Source of the DNA: Desulfatiglans anilini DSM 4660
Lineage (GTDB): Bacteria; Desulfobacterota; DSM-4660; Desulfatiglandales; Desulfatiglandaceae
Reading direction: 5' to 3'
NCBI RefSeq assembly: GCF_000422285.1
Contig: NZ_AULM01000003.1
Span: 267,660 to 331,659, forward strand
Length of the DNA: 64,000 bases
The notes under the pieces are model-generated. The model did not search any database and was not told where the DNA came from. It saw only the letters and a program-made list of their open reading frames with translations. This document shows, piece by piece, positions 53,753-62,841 of this stretch. Within the stretch, counting starts at the first letter, position 1; every line of letters starts with the position of its first letter. A program made the position numbers and the translations under genes.

Positions 53753-54556
53753 ATGACCCCTACGCTGGAAGACATACTGGAGTTAGTCGAATCAGTGGCG
53801 CCGGCCCACCTGTCGGAACCCTGGGATAACCCGGGTCTGCAGGTGGGCGACCGGTCGAAACGGGTCCAGAAAATCCTGCTTGCGCTGGACCCGACCCTCA
53901 GAGCCATCCAAGCCGCCGTCCGACTTCAAGCCCAACTCCTCTTCACCCACCACCCCCTGATCTTCAAACCCGTCTCACAGCTCGACCCTGCAGCTTACCC
54001 CGGAAACGTTGTTTTTCTGGCTATCCGCTCCGATATAGCCGTAGCGTGCGCCCATACGAACCTCGACAGCGCTGCAGGGGGCATCAATGATTGCCTTGCC
54101 TCCATTTTGGGTTTGACACATGTCACGGTCCTCCAAGAGGTCCCCGGGAACCCGGGTGCCGGGCTGGGGCGACTGGGGTCTCTGGAGAAACCGATCACGC
54201 TGGGGGTGATGGCCGAGACCATCAAAGAGCGTTTGCAGACCCCGAGCTTGAGGGTCATTGGTCCCATGGAAAAGCGGATCGAGCGTGTCGCCGTTGTCGG
54301 GGGCTCCGGCAGCGACTTGGCAGAACTGGCCTACCGCAAAGGCGCCGATCTCCTGGTAACCGGTGATGTGAGTCACCACAAGGCGCTCGACGCAGCCGCC
54401 CTTGGCCTGGCCATGATCGATGCAGGCCATTACGCCACAGAGCGGGCAGCCTTACACGCCTTCAAGGATTCGCTCGAGGCTGTTTTTGAAAGAAAACGTT
54501 GGAATACTGTAATCATCTGGGATTCGGAGGAGGAAAACCCCAGCCGGCCTGTCTGA
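53753..54556 (+). CDS. NIF3/DUF34 family dinuclear metal protein
   Basis: Protein of 267 residues. NIF3-like proteins are hexamers with two bound metals; candidate ligands are visible as LLFTHHPLIF (His66, His67), CAHTNLDSA, and DAGHYATERAAL near 222-233. They are often described as GTP cyclohydrolase I type 2, but the real reaction is not settled. The ATG at 53753 (MTPTLEDILELVE) matches the family start, so the longer frame from 53684 is not used. It precedes the COG1579 gene, a pairing seen in many bacteria. Confidence 0.9.
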   Translation: MTPTLEDILELVESVAPAHLSEPWDNPGLQVGDRSKRVQKILLALDPTLRAIQAAVRLQAQLLFTHHPLIFKPVSQLDPAAYPGNVVFLAIRSDIAVACAHTNLDSAAGGINDCLASILGLTHVTVLQEVPGNPGAGLGRLGSLEKPITLGVMAETIKERLQTPSLRVIGPMEKRIERVAVVGGSGSDLAELAYRKGADLLVTGDVSHHKALDAAALGLAMIDAGHYATERAALHAFKDSLEAVFERKRWNTVIIWDSEEENPSRPV

Positions 54557-54658
54557 GACCGAGACGGATGGCTCCTTCGACACCCCGACCGGGGCCGAAC
54601 GCATTTTGTGCCGGTGTGTCTCCCATTGCTGTTACCGCCAAAGCATGTTGAAGCAAAG

Positions 54659-55420
54659 ATGCAGGAGAGGAAGAATCCATTGGAAGAAACAATTAGACTT
54701 TTGATCGGTTTGCAGGATTGTGATTTACGGATCAGAAAGATCCATCAAAAGCGGGCCGAGGGACCCGAGATCATCAAGCAGCTGGCTGAAAAGGCCTCTC
54801 AAGCAGAGGCTCAGCTCCAGGAAACCCGTCAGGGACTCGAAAATGCCAAGAAAGAGAGGCGGGCCAGGGAGAATAATCTCGATGACCTTCGGAGCAAGAT
54901 CCAGAAGAGCAACCTGAAACTCTCGAACATCAAATCCAACAAGGAATACACTGCAGTTTTGAAAGAGATCGAAGACCTCAAGCGGGAAAAGGCCATCCAG
55001 GAGGATGGCCTTATTGAGATCATGGAGGAGCTCGAGCGCCTCGAAAAAGAATGCGCTGCAGGAGAACACCGGCTCGATGACGCCAAAAAGCGGTATGAAA
55101 GTGATCAGGCGCAAATCCTGAACGAGCTCTCGGAACTCGAAAACGACCTTTCAAAACTCCTGCAGGAGCGAAAAACCTTCGAGGGCTCGATTGACGCGAC
55201 GCTTCTGAAACATTACACTTCTCTTATGAACCATCGAGGTGGGCCCGCCGTGAGCCCCGTCATCAAAGGTGTCTGCCAGACGTGCCGCCTCCACATACCG
55301 CCTCAGAAATTCAACGAACTGATCCGGGGTGAAGCTGTCATGAGCTGTCCGAATTGCCATCGTATCATCTACTGGGGCGAGGACGAACGGTTTCAGGGTT
55401 TGATGATGGATATATCTTGA
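54659..55420 (+). CDS. COG1579 coiled-coil protein with C-terminal zinc ribbon
   Basis: Protein of 253 residues. Residues about 10-180 are a long coiled coil rich in Glu, Lys and Arg (ETIRLLIGLQDCDLRIRKIHQKRAEG...; LKREKAIQEDGLIEIMEELERLEKEC), and the end holds a four-cysteine zinc ribbon (CQTCRLHIPPQKFNELIRGE...CPNCHRIIYW). The family is thought to act on nucleic acid, without a firm role. The ATG at 54659 is chosen over the upstream GTG at 54608, whose extra residues look non-native. It ends 7 bp before rnpB. Confidence 0.88.
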   Translation: MQERKNPLEETIRLLIGLQDCDLRIRKIHQKRAEGPEIIKQLAEKASQAEAQLQETRQGLENAKKERRARENNLDDLRSKIQKSNLKLSNIKSNKEYTAVLKEIEDLKREKAIQEDGLIEIMEELERLEKECAAGEHRLDDAKKRYESDQAQILNELSELENDLSKLLQERKTFEGSIDATLLKHYTSLMNHRGGPAVSPVIKGVCQTCRLHIPPQKFNELIRGEAVMSCPNCHRIIYWGEDERFQGLMMDIS

Positions 55421-55427
55421 GGTTCCT

Positions 55428-55834
55428 GGGTATGCCGGAGTAGAACAGGTGGCCGCTGTCCTGCCCATATCGGCAGGGTGGAGGAAAGTCCGGGCTCCGA
55501 AGGACAGGGTGCTGGGTAACGCCCAGTCTTGGCGACAGGAAGGAAAGTGCCACAGAAAAGATACCGCCCGCGCAGGATGCCTCCCATCCGGCGCGGGTAA
55601 GGGTGAAAAGGTGAGGTAAGAGCTCACCAGTCTCTCCGGCGACGGAGGGAGCTAGGTAAACCCCACCCGGAGCAAGGCCAAATAGGGGAACGTTCGAGGG
55701 CGGTCCGTCCAAGTTCCCGGGTAGGCTGCTTGAGCCCGTCGGTAACGGCGGGCCCAGATGAATGGTCACCGGCCCGACGGTGGGTAACCCCCTCGGGACA
55801 CAGAACCCGGCTTATGATCTGCTCCGGCATACCC
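55428..55834 (+). ncRNA. rnpB: RNase P RNA (class A)
   Basis: A 407-base gene. The ends pair through a 13-bp P1 stem (GGGTATGCCGGAG with CTCCGGCATACCC). Conserved cores are visible: GGAGGAAAGTCCGGGCTCC near 55477, ACAGAAAAGATACCGCC near 55553, and AGAACCCGGCTTATGATC near 55803. The RNA is the catalytic part of RNase P, which trims tRNA 5' ends. Protein frames that cross it are shadows, including an apparent upstream extension of the following gene. Confidence 0.97.
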
Positions 55835-55870
55835 TACCCAAAAAAGTTGCAGGAAGAGGCCCAAAAGCCC

Positions 55871-56602
55871 ATGGCTGAGAGCTGTTTGAAAAGGCCGGCA
55901 ACCGAGGGCCGCACCGTCCTCGTCGTCGGGGCCGGACGTTTTGGAGCGCGAGCGGTGAGGCTATTGGGGTCTCATCCGATCGACGAAGCCCGCATCCTCG
56001 TGCTGGATAATGATGAGGCACGGCTTTCGTCGATCGAGGATCCCGCCATAGAGACCTTTCATGCCGACGGGGTTGATTTCCTCGTCGAGCACTTTGCGCA
56101 GCTCCACCCGCATGACCTCATTGTTCCGGCTGTTCCTGTTCATGTGGCGGCCGAGTGGCTCAAGAAGACCCTGTCCGGATCTTTTCGAATCACACCCCAG
56201 GCTATCCCTGACGGTTTGGAAACAGAGCTGCCGAACACCTGGCGCATCAGCGAAGACATCCTGTTGACCAGCTACGCGGATTTTCTGTGCCCGGAGGATT
56301 GTGGCGAACCGGAATACTGCACGGTTTCAGGCGAGAAACGCGATGTCCCGATGCGGGAACTGCTCAAGCGTTTGAGGGTGGAAGGGTTTTCCGTCCATGT
56401 GGTTGCAAGCGCACAGCTCGCACCGGGGCTGGGCGGGTACGAAGCCGAGGCCTTGAAAACCTTGAAAGAAACCGTCCTATCAGACGGGCATAACCGAAAG
56501 TGGCTGGTCGCAACGGCATGCAATTGTCATGGCGTCCTGACTGCTTTCGAAATCGCTCTGCCTCCGCTGTCCGGCACGACCGGGGTTCCAATCCGGCAAT
56601 AA
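55871..56602 (+). CDS. NAD(P)-binding Rossmann-fold protein
   Basis: Protein of 243 residues. VLVVGAGRFGARAVRLL near residues 14-30 is a GxGxxG nucleotide-binding loop of the TrkA-N type, followed by ILVLDNDEARL, the second strand with acidic end. The C-terminal half is cysteine-rich (LCPEDCGEPEYC; ACNCHG), which could bind a metal or iron-sulphur cluster. I do not know its role. The start at 55871 is used because earlier frames lie in rnpB. A ribosome-like GGAAGAGG is upstream. Confidence 0.72.
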   Translation: MAESCLKRPATEGRTVLVVGAGRFGARAVRLLGSHPIDEARILVLDNDEARLSSIEDPAIETFHADGVDFLVEHFAQLHPHDLIVPAVPVHVAAEWLKKTLSGSFRITPQAIPDGLETELPNTWRISEDILLTSYADFLCPEDCGEPEYCTVSGEKRDVPMRELLKRLRVEGFSVHVVASAQLAPGLGGYEAEALKTLKETVLSDGHNRKWLVATACNCHGVLTAFEIALPPLSGTTGVPIRQ

Positions 56603-56767
56603 GCCTTTTCCTGGCGATCTCGAGCAGGCCGCACGCTTGATCTGAAGGCTGCCCCATAACTGGACGTGTACGTTGACACCCGGATTGGCAAAAGAGACCC
56701 TTTCCATAGGGAAGCCAGCTGAACCCTGCCCGAAACCTATTCGCGGACCGGAGGTACCAAAAAGGAT

Positions 56768-57067
56768 ATGTTCGTGTTTGCAAATTTTCTTGGCGCCATC
56801 GCCAGCATCCTGGATATCGTCCTCTCCCTTTACATGTGGATTATCATTATCCGGGCCATCATCTCGTGGGTCAACCCCGACCCCTATAATCCCATCGTGC
56901 GTGTTCTGGTCTCCGTTACAGAACCGGTCCTCTATCAAATACGCCGCCGGCTGCCTTTCGCAATGGGCGGCATCGATTTTTCACCGATCATCGTCATTCT
57001 GGCCATCATCTTTATCAAGCGGTTCCTGGTGCAAAGCCTTGCCCAGATGGCCATGCAAATGGGCTGA
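56768..57067 (+). CDS. yggT: YggT family membrane protein
   Basis: Protein of 99 residues with two hydrophobic membrane segments (FANFLGAIASILDIVLSLYMWIIIIRAI and IDFSPIIVILAIIFIKRFLV), separated by SWVNPDPYNPIVRVLVSVTEPVLYQIRR, the conserved amphipathic loop of the YggT/YlmG family. The family is linked with cell shape, division or osmotic tolerance, without a known activity. It is followed by the DUF167 gene, its usual partner. Confidence 0.92.
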   Translation: MFVFANFLGAIASILDIVLSLYMWIIIIRAIISWVNPDPYNPIVRVLVSVTEPVLYQIRRRLPFAMGGIDFSPIIVILAIIFIKRFLVQSLAQMAMQMG

Positions 57068-57104
57068 TACTGCATAGGATCGCCGGACAACAAGGTTCAC
57101 GGAG

Positions 57105-57407
57105 ATGAAAAGATCTGAAGCCGCCCCGTCGACCATACTTCGGATCAAGGTCATTCCGCGATCCTCCCGCAATCAGTTGGCCGGCGTCGAGGACGGCTTG
57201 GTGAAGATCAAACTGACCGCACCACCCGTTGACGGCAAGGCGAACAAGGCCCTCTGCAGCTTCCTGGCCGAGCTGTTCGGAAAGCCCCAAAATGCGGTTA
57301 CTATCTTAAACGGCGAAAAGGGGCGTTTGAAGACCATCCGGATAGCGGGAATGAACTCCGAAAAAGCCGACCGAATGATCAGAGAGAGCATAGAAGCAAC
57401 TTCTTGA
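57105..57407 (+). CDS. DUF167 (YggU) family protein
   Basis: Protein of 100 residues. The family core is clear: LRIKVIPRSSRNQLAGVEDG, then LTAPPVDGKANKALCSFLAELFG and VTILNGEKGRLKTIRI. The fold is a small alpha/beta domain whose function is unknown. It starts 37 bp after yggT and ends convergent to the phosphatase-type gene at 57443. Confidence 0.92.
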   Translation: MKRSEAAPSTILRIKVIPRSSRNQLAGVEDGLVKIKLTAPPVDGKANKALCSFLAELFGKPQNAVTILNGEKGRLKTIRIAGMNSEKADRMIRESIEATS

Positions 57408-57442
57408 CGGCTTCGCCCCCAAGGAAGAAGAACGGCGCCTGC

Positions 57443-58222
57443 TCAGGATTCCCTTTGGAACGAAGCCACCATCTCCTGGTGCAGAACCGGGTTGGCGGCC
57501 AGGACGCTTTTCGCGTATGGCGTGAACGGCTCGCCTTGCAGGGTGGTGACGAGTCCTCCGGCCTCCTCCACCATCAGGACGCCCGCCGCCGTATCCCAGG
57601 GTTTCAACCCGACCTCCCAGAATCCGTCAAAACGCCCCGCTGCTACATAGCACAGGTCGATCGCAGCCGAACCGGGCCTTCTGACTCCCTGGGCGCTCAA
57701 TACCATTCTCGCAAAGCGGTCGATGTGCAGCTCCGGATCCTGCCGGAGGTTGTAAGGAAATCCTGTACCCAGAAGGGCTTCGCTCAGACGGGCCGTCCCG
57801 GCCACGTGCACAGGATGGCCGTTCAGGCGCGCGCCCCAGCCCCGCCTGGCTTCGAAGACTTCTCCCATGACCGGACAAGAAACAACCCCCAGTTCCAGCC
57901 GACCCTCGATCTCCAGCGCGATAGAAACGGCAAACAATGGAAATCCATGGGCATAGTTCGTTGTCCCATCCAAGGGGTCTATCAACCACGTACGCCCTGA
58001 ATCACCGCGGTATCGGCCCGATTCCTCGGCCAGCACGCCGTCGGAGGGGAAATGGGCGGCGATCGTCTTCACAATCAAATCCTCCGCTTGAACATCCGCA
58101 TCGGTCACCAGATCGACCCTGCCCTTTTTCCTGACGTGAATATCGTTCCCGTACAGCTCAACAAGCAAAGCGCCTGCCGACTCGGCGGCCTGACGCGCCA
58201 CATCTATTTCCCGCTCGAACAT
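57443..58222 (-). CDS. Inositol monophosphatase family protein
   Basis: Protein of 259 residues. The magnesium-binding motifs are intact: AEESGRYRG near residue 65, WLIDPLDGTTNYAHG near 80-94, and a C-terminal WDTAAGVLMVEEAGG. The enzyme removes phosphate from inositol-1-phosphate or related sugars and nucleotides; SuhB-like functions are possible. GGAGG precedes the ATG (58222). Earlier in-frame starts upstream add a non-family stretch. Confidence 0.92.
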   Translation of the reverse strand: MFEREIDVARQAAESAGALLVELYGNDIHVRKKGRVDLVTDADVQAEDLIVKTIAAHFPSDGVLAEESGRYRGDSGRTWLIDPLDGTTNYAHGFPLFAVSIALEIEGRLELGVVSCPVMGEVFEARRGWGARLNGHPVHVAGTARLSEALLGTGFPYNLRQDPELHIDRFARMVLSAQGVRRPGSAAIDLCYVAAGRFDGFWEVGLKPWDTAAGVLMVEEAGGLVTTLQGEPFTPYAKSVLAANPVLHQEMVASFQRES

Positions 58223-58573
58223 CGGTCCTCCTGTTGGAAGCATACCGCAAGACCCACAGTCCATCAGCTTGCGAGGAAAAATTTCGGCCCCGAGGGCTGC
58301 GAACCTCCGCCGAATGCATCATGCGAGCAGACGCGACGCGCTGACGAAAGTTGAGTAAAGCTCAAAAAACGGGCTTTGCTCAACGGCCAGTCAGGGTTTC
58401 TCACCGGGAAGCGAGCCAGGCAAGAAGCTCCCCCTTCCGCGGATTCGGACATCCCCTTGTAAAATCGGCGCAGCCAAACTCCTTTTTATGATAACATGTA
58501 ATGGAGGGCGCATTCAAATGCTCTGCAGCTTCAACCCAACCGATTTAACGGGAGACCGCCTCACAAGGTAGGA
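58223..58573. other. Divergent intergenic region with a hairpin
   Basis: This 351-base region lies between two divergent genes and should contain their promoters; none is clear. A hairpin with an 11-bp stem (TTGAGTAAAGC at 58351-58361, complement at 58373-58383, one wobble) stands out. AT-rich sequence near 58480-58500 (TTTTTATGATAACATG) could include a -10. Confidence 0.45.
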
Positions 58574-59485
58574 ATGAAGCGTTACAGGGATTACAATACC
58601 TATCTGCAAGAGATATTCGGGGAGCGCGTACAGAAGATTCCTCTCGATGCCGGTTTGAGCTGCCCGAATCGCGACGGGACCCTTTCCTCGGAGGGATGCA
58701 TTTACTGCGATGCCCGCGGCAGCGGCACAGGCGCCTTTTCGTCCAGGGGAGAATCTATAGTTGAGCAGATCGAGCATGCGAAGAACTTTCTTGTCGAGCG
58801 CTACGGCGCGAGGAAATTCATCGCCTACTTCCAATCCTTCACCAACACCTACGGGCCGCTGGGCCAATTGAAGGAGCTCTATGATGCGGCCGTTTCCCGG
58901 CCGGATATGGTCGGTCTGAGCGTCGCCACACGACCGGACTGCGTCGACCGGGAGAAGCTCCGGCTTCTCCGCTCCTACCGCCCCGGCCATCTCGTCTGGG
59001 TGGAATTCGGGCTGCAATCTTCCCACGATGGAACCCTCCGCCTGATCAACCGCGGGCATGATTCGACCTGCTTCAAGGAAGCGGTCCGATCGGCAAAGGA
59101 CTGCGATCTAAGCGTCTGCGCCCATATCATCCTGGGACTTCCCGGCGAAACCTCTGCTATGATGGTGGAAACGGCCCGATTCCTCGCCGATCTGCCCATC
59201 GACGGGATCAAGATCCACTCCCTCTATGTGCTGCAGGGCACCGTCATGGGCGCTCTTTTCAATTCCGGACGATACGAGCCGATGACGCGGGCCCGCTACG
59301 TCGAAACCGTCGTCGAAATCCTGGAAGTACTGCCGCCTGGCCTCGTCATACAGAGGCTGACCGGCGATCCACCCAGAACGGGACTCCTGGCTCCCTTATG
59401 GACGCTCGAAAAGCAGAAAAACCTGAATATGATAAGAAACGCTTTGGAACGGAAGAATACATGGCAGGGCAGGCTGTACGGATGA
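58574..59485 (+). CDS. TIGR01212/YhcC-type radical SAM protein
   Basis: Protein of 303 residues. The iron-sulphur cluster cysteines are Cys30, Cys42 and Cys45 (LSCPNRDG...GCIYC), the spaced form typical of the YhcC group rather than the plain CxxxCxxC. QSFTNTYGPLGQLKELYDAA, WVEFGLQSSHDGTL and HIILGLPGE are further family blocks. The substrate is not settled. The stop overlaps the start of the methyltransferase gene (ATGA). Confidence 0.92.
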   Translation: MKRYRDYNTYLQEIFGERVQKIPLDAGLSCPNRDGTLSSEGCIYCDARGSGTGAFSSRGESIVEQIEHAKNFLVERYGARKFIAYFQSFTNTYGPLGQLKELYDAAVSRPDMVGLSVATRPDCVDREKLRLLRSYRPGHLVWVEFGLQSSHDGTLRLINRGHDSTCFKEAVRSAKDCDLSVCAHIILGLPGETSAMMVETARFLADLPIDGIKIHSLYVLQGTVMGALFNSGRYEPMTRARYVETVVEILEVLPPGLVIQRLTGDPPRTGLLAPLWTLEKQKNLNMIRNALERKNTWQGRLYG

Positions 59486-59997
59486 TCCACTGCTGGAGGC
59501 TGAGGGTGGGGCGGCTTTCGGTCAGCGTCGCATCGAGCACTCTGGGCGCCAGGCGCATCGAGCTCTCCCTCGATTCCCAAACCCCGGTCCTCGTATCGTT
59601 CAGACCCCTCTTCCCGGGTTCTACCCTGATCGTGAGCCGGGATTGGAACGAGCCGTTGATTGCTGCGGTCGAGGCGTCGCTCGCCGGGGGGTCGCCTTCC
59701 GCCTCGCTGCAGACGGATTTGACGCTCTCACCTTTTCAGGATACGGTTCTTCGTGCGATCAGCAGAATCCCATTCGGTTCGACGGTGAGTTATTCAGAGG
59801 TTGCGGCAACCCTGGGGAACCCCTCACTGGCACGGGCCGTCGGTCAAGCCTTGAAGCGCAACCCGCTCCCGATCGTCTTTCCATGCCATCGAGTCCTGGC
59901 TGTCAACGGGCTCGGAGGGTTCGGGGGCAGGTCACCGGCAAACTTGGCAATCAAGCGCTTTCTTCTGGAGCGGGAGGGCTCTCTCGAAACCAGCTAG
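59482..59997 (+). CDS. ogt: Methylated-DNA-protein cysteine methyltransferase
   Basis: Protein of 171 residues that removes methyl groups from O6-methylguanine by moving them to its own cysteine. The active-site motif is IVFPCHRVLA (Cys135), and the helix-turn-helix before it reads FGSTVSYSEVAATLGNPSLARAVGQALKRNPLP. The start at 59482 overlaps the upstream stop; ATG 59461 is the alternative and would add seven residues. It is convergent with fabD, their ends overlapping by 4 bp. Confidence 0.92.
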   Translation: MIHCWRLRVGRLSVSVASSTLGARRIELSLDSQTPVLVSFRPLFPGSTLIVSRDWNEPLIAAVEASLAGGSPSASLQTDLTLSPFQDTVLRAISRIPFGSTVSYSEVAATLGNPSLARAVGQALKRNPLPIVFPCHRVLAVNGLGGFGGRSPANLAIKRFLLEREGSLETS

Positions 59998-60935
59998 AGG
60001 GCCTCCAGGAAAGATTCCAGGCTGCTCAAATCCTGGACGCTGAAAGTGCGGACCTTCTCGTCACGGCCGGCAATCTTGCGCACCAGGCCTGTCAAGACCC
60101 GCTTGGGCCCCACCTCCACAAAGGTATCGACTCCGGCTTCCAGCATCCCCCTCACAATCTGATACCACCTTACTGGGCTCGTCAGCTGCCGAGCCATGAT
60201 ATCCTTCATGTCCGCCGGCTCGAACTCTACCTTGCCGGTTGCATTGAAGAACATCTTTCCAACAGGCTTCTTGAACGGTATGGCCGACATGAAATCCCGG
60301 AACTCATTGACGGCCCCCTCCATCAAAGAGCAGTGCCAGGCACCGCTGACGTTCAAGGGCAAGGCTTTCGCACCCAGCGCCTGGGCACCCTTAACAGCGC
60401 GGGACACCGCATCCATCTCGCCGGTGACCACAATCTGTTCGGCGCTGTTGTGGTTCGCCACAGCCAGCACCTGACCCTCGCGCACCTCGCCAACCAAACC
60501 CTCGACCCTGTCTATCGGCAAGCCGATGACGGCGGCCATGCCTCCCGGATGCGCAACCGCCTCACGCTGCATCAACCGCCCCCGCATGTCGACAAGACGA
60601 AGCGCATCCTCCGGGGCGATCACCCCGGCTGCAACAAGGGATGCATATTCCCCGAGGCTGTGTCCCGCGGTCATCTGAGGAGCCACCCCAGCCTCCTGCA
60701 GCGCGTGGAGGCAGGCGAGACTCACGGCGGTGACGGCCGGTTGCAGATTTTCTGTCAGGGTAAGTTCTTCGAGCGGACCATCAAAGCACAATGCGGACAG
60801 CCGCTTCCCGCAGATTTCGTCCATCTTGGCGAAGATGTCTTCTCTTACGGCGTCGTATCGATCGAACAGATCGCGCCCCATCCCCACAAATTGAGAACCC
60901 TGCCCAGGAAAAAGATAAGCGATGCTCGCGCTCAT
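59994..60935 (-). CDS. fabD: Malonyl CoA-acyl carrier protein transacylase
   Basis: Protein of 313 residues that loads malonyl groups on acyl carrier protein for fatty acid synthesis. FPGQGSQFVGMG near residues 9-20, the nucleophile in GHSLGEYASL (Ser93), an Arg in MRGRLMQ near 118, and the catalytic His in SGAWHCSLM (His201) are all in place. It is alone here, without the usual fabH, fabG or acpP neighbours. Confidence 0.95.
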   Translation of the reverse strand: MSASIAYLFPGQGSQFVGMGRDLFDRYDAVREDIFAKMDEICGKRLSALCFDGPLEELTLTENLQPAVTAVSLACLHALQEAGVAPQMTAGHSLGEYASLVAAGVIAPEDALRLVDMRGRLMQREAVAHPGGMAAVIGLPIDRVEGLVGEVREGQVLAVANHNSAEQIVVTGEMDAVSRAVKGAQALGAKALPLNVSGAWHCSLMEGAVNEFRDFMSAIPFKKPVGKMFFNATGKVEFEPADMKDIMARQLTSPVRWYQIVRGMLEAGVDTFVEVGPKRVLTGLVRKIAGRDEKVRTFSVQDLSSLESFLEAL

Positions 60936-60974
60936 TACCCCTCCCTAAACCAACGGTACTGCACACGCGAAGCG

Positions 60975-61095
60975 TGTGGAGAGACCCGGACCCGCCCCGC
61001 AGGGGCGGGTCCGGGCACGCGAAGCGTGTGAGGAGAAAATCCTCATTTCCGGATTGGAAATCGGATTCTACCGGAAAATCATCTGCGGACGGATA
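60975..61095 (-). repeat. Dispersed intergenic repeat, copy 2 (inverted)
   Basis: The complement reads TTTTCCGGTAGAATCCGATT, then TCCAATCCGGAAATGAGG, then hairpins CACGCTTCGCGTG and a longer GGACCCGCC/GGCGGGTCC type. It is the inverted relative of 48278-48384. It fills the gap between fabD and the next minus-strand gene. Confidence 0.65.
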
Positions 61096-61150
61096 CTCCC
61101 TCAATTCGGCAGGATGACCGGCTCAACAACTTCTGTCAGAAGATAATCCG

Positions 61151-61699
61151 CTATACCTTCTGCGGATCTCCAACCTTCTTTCGGAACAATTCATCCATGG
61201 CAACATCGTATTCCCTGGACCCGGGCGTCAACGCCTTGTTGTGGCTCAGCTGTTCGACAACCTCCGCCTCAGCCCTCTCGAACTTGATGTTGATCTGACT
61301 CAGCACTTCGTTGATTACGCGGTATATCTCCGAATCCGTGCCATACACCTCGAGGACCCCGGGCTCGTTAACCAGCACCTCGGTCAGATACTGGGTCATG
61401 TAGAGCGCGTAAGGGTTGGGTCTAGGCACCAGGTTACGGATCGGCGCGATAAAATACCTGAAATCGAATTCGGTGCTCTTCAGAATGCGCTTGAGACCCT
61501 TTAGGATCGCATCCGAAACGGCTGCAGGATTATCCGTTTCAACGATACCTTGCATCAGGAGGGCCTGTGTGAGCCGGTTGTGGATCTCCGGCAATTTGAA
61601 CTTGAAGAAACGATCCTGACGATAAGCCTTCTGTTTCTCCTGCCGCTCCAGCTGTTTGATCAGGCCCTCTTGAACTCTGCCGCTATCAAAATTTTTCAT
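61151..61699 (-). CDS. Conserved-looking hypothetical protein
   Basis: Protein of 182 residues, charged and helical, not recognised. The N-terminal third has a basic helix (EGLIKQLERQEKQKAYRQDRFFKFKLPEIHNRLTQALL), and the centre FDFRYFIAPIRNLVPRPNPYALYMTQYLTEVLVNE is distinctive enough to be used as a search probe. It lies 3 bp downstream of the FmdB-type gene and is expressed with it. No function is proposed. Confidence 0.7.
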   Translation of the reverse strand: MKNFDSGRVQEGLIKQLERQEKQKAYRQDRFFKFKLPEIHNRLTQALLMQGIVETDNPAAVSDAILKGLKRILKSTEFDFRYFIAPIRNLVPRPNPYALYMTQYLTEVLVNEPGVLEVYGTDSEIYRVINEVLSQINIKFERAEAEVVEQLSHNKALTPGSREYDVAMDELFRKKVGDPQKV

Positions 61700-61702
61700 A
61701 GG

Positions 61703-62029
61703 CTAACTCGAGGAAGAGCAATCTTTGGCCGTTCCTCCATCATTCGCGCCTCCACATGACTGCGCCGGCTTCGATTCACCCGTTCCTTCGGCGCCCGAAG
61801 TGGAGCTGCTGGTTGCATCCGTCGAAGCGCTTTGAGTACAGCTGCTCGATTTGCTAGCATAATCGGTAACATACCATCCAGAACCCTTGAGATGGAACGT
61901 GCTTTGGCTGATCAACTTTCTAAGCCGTCCATTGCATGATTCGCATTGGGCCAAGGGTTTATCCGAAATTTTCTGCCAGACCTCCTTCTTTCTTCCGCAC
62001 TGGGTGCATTCATATTCATAAATCGGCAT
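61703..62029 (-). CDS. FmdB family zinc ribbon protein
   Basis: Protein of 108 residues. MPIYEYECTQCGRKKEVWQ...CESCNGRLRKLIS is the FmdB-type regulatory zinc ribbon with two CxxC pairs. The C-terminal 50 residues are low-complexity Ser/Thr/Gly with two further cysteines. FmdB domains are common in small regulators, but the target is unknown. The start is set by the family start at 62029; the longer upstream frame has no relation to it. Confidence 0.88.
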   Translation of the reverse strand: MPIYEYECTQCGRKKEVWQKISDKPLAQCESCNGRLRKLISQSTFHLKGSGWYVTDYASKSSSCTQSASTDATSSSTSGAEGTGESKPAQSCGGANDGGTAKDCSSSS

Positions 62030-62226
62030 AGCCAACACCCCCTCTTCATGATTTCTTTCAGCTCTGCCTGGGCCGGATCTCCAGGGACACCGGATCGGCT
62101 CGCATACAGGGTCCTTCTTCAGAACACCGCCCAACCCATGGCTTTCATCAGAAAACGGCACGCCTTCAGAATCGGTGATCGTTTTGCAATGAAAACAATG
62201 GAATAGCCGCCATCCCGACACTCCCC

Positions 62227-62805
62227 TCAGCAAAGCCCAGATAGCCGGCATGTGCGGTGCCCTTTATAAGCGGAAAGGACATGCCCCAACCTGGGGATGG
62301 CAATTTTCCGCAGAATTTCATGTGTAATGTCATGCACCGCCTTTTCTTCTTCTTCACGCTTGAACCAAGGCAGTTCAAAGCGCTGCAGGAAACTCGAAAA
62401 CCTCACAATATGGACCAATTCATGCGTAAAAACATAAATCATCAGGGGTAAAAGCGATATATCCGCATCGCGACTTACCGCCTCAAGCACCTGATGATCC
62501 TGGACGCAGATTGAATAGTGGTCTACGGTTCTGGGGATCGGATCGCCTTCGTCTTTTACGACGAAACCCTTGTTGAGGAGCGCAAAAACACCCTCACTGA
62601 TCTCCTGACAACTCAACAGCGGGAGCGTCCTGACATCATAACGGTACCTGCGCCATTGACGATGGGAGAACTTGTAATAGTTCCCTGTTACATCCTCTGC
62701 GATATCCAGCGCATCACCGAGCGTATCCAGATCCGAACCTTGAAAGGACCGCAAGGCCATATGGAAAAACTCTTTACAAAAAGGGTTGTCCCGATATAGG
62801 CGCAC
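62227..62805 (-). CDS. Hypothetical protein with HELVH metalloprotease-like motif
   Basis: Protein of 192 residues. YVFTHELVHIVRF near residues 127-139 is an HExxH zinc-binding motif within a hydrophobic helix, preceded by an LEDVTGNYYKFSHRQWRRYRYDVRTL-like conserved part. A third ligand cannot be named with confidence. The start is a GTG at 62805; ATG 62760 is an alternative. It lies beside a tRNA. A peptidase or metal-binding scaffold role is inferred from the motif alone. Confidence 0.65.
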   Translation of the reverse strand: MRLYRDNPFCKEFFHMALRSFQGSDLDTLGDALDIAEDVTGNYYKFSHRQWRRYRYDVRTLPLLSCQEISEGVFALLNKGFVVKDEGDPIPRTVDHYSICVQDHQVLEAVSRDADISLLPLMIYVFTHELVHIVRFSSFLQRFELPWFKREEEEKAVHDITHEILRKIAIPRLGHVLSAYKGHRTCRLSGLC

Positions 62806-62841
62806 TGCTTTAGGGGAGCCGAATCTCCTTCATGGTTTGCT

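Noticed and set aside
55730..55870. Longer N-terminus for the Rossmann-fold protein starting at 55730
   Set aside because: It would lie inside the 3' part of rnpB, whose structure is conserved; the ATG at 55871 follows the RNA.
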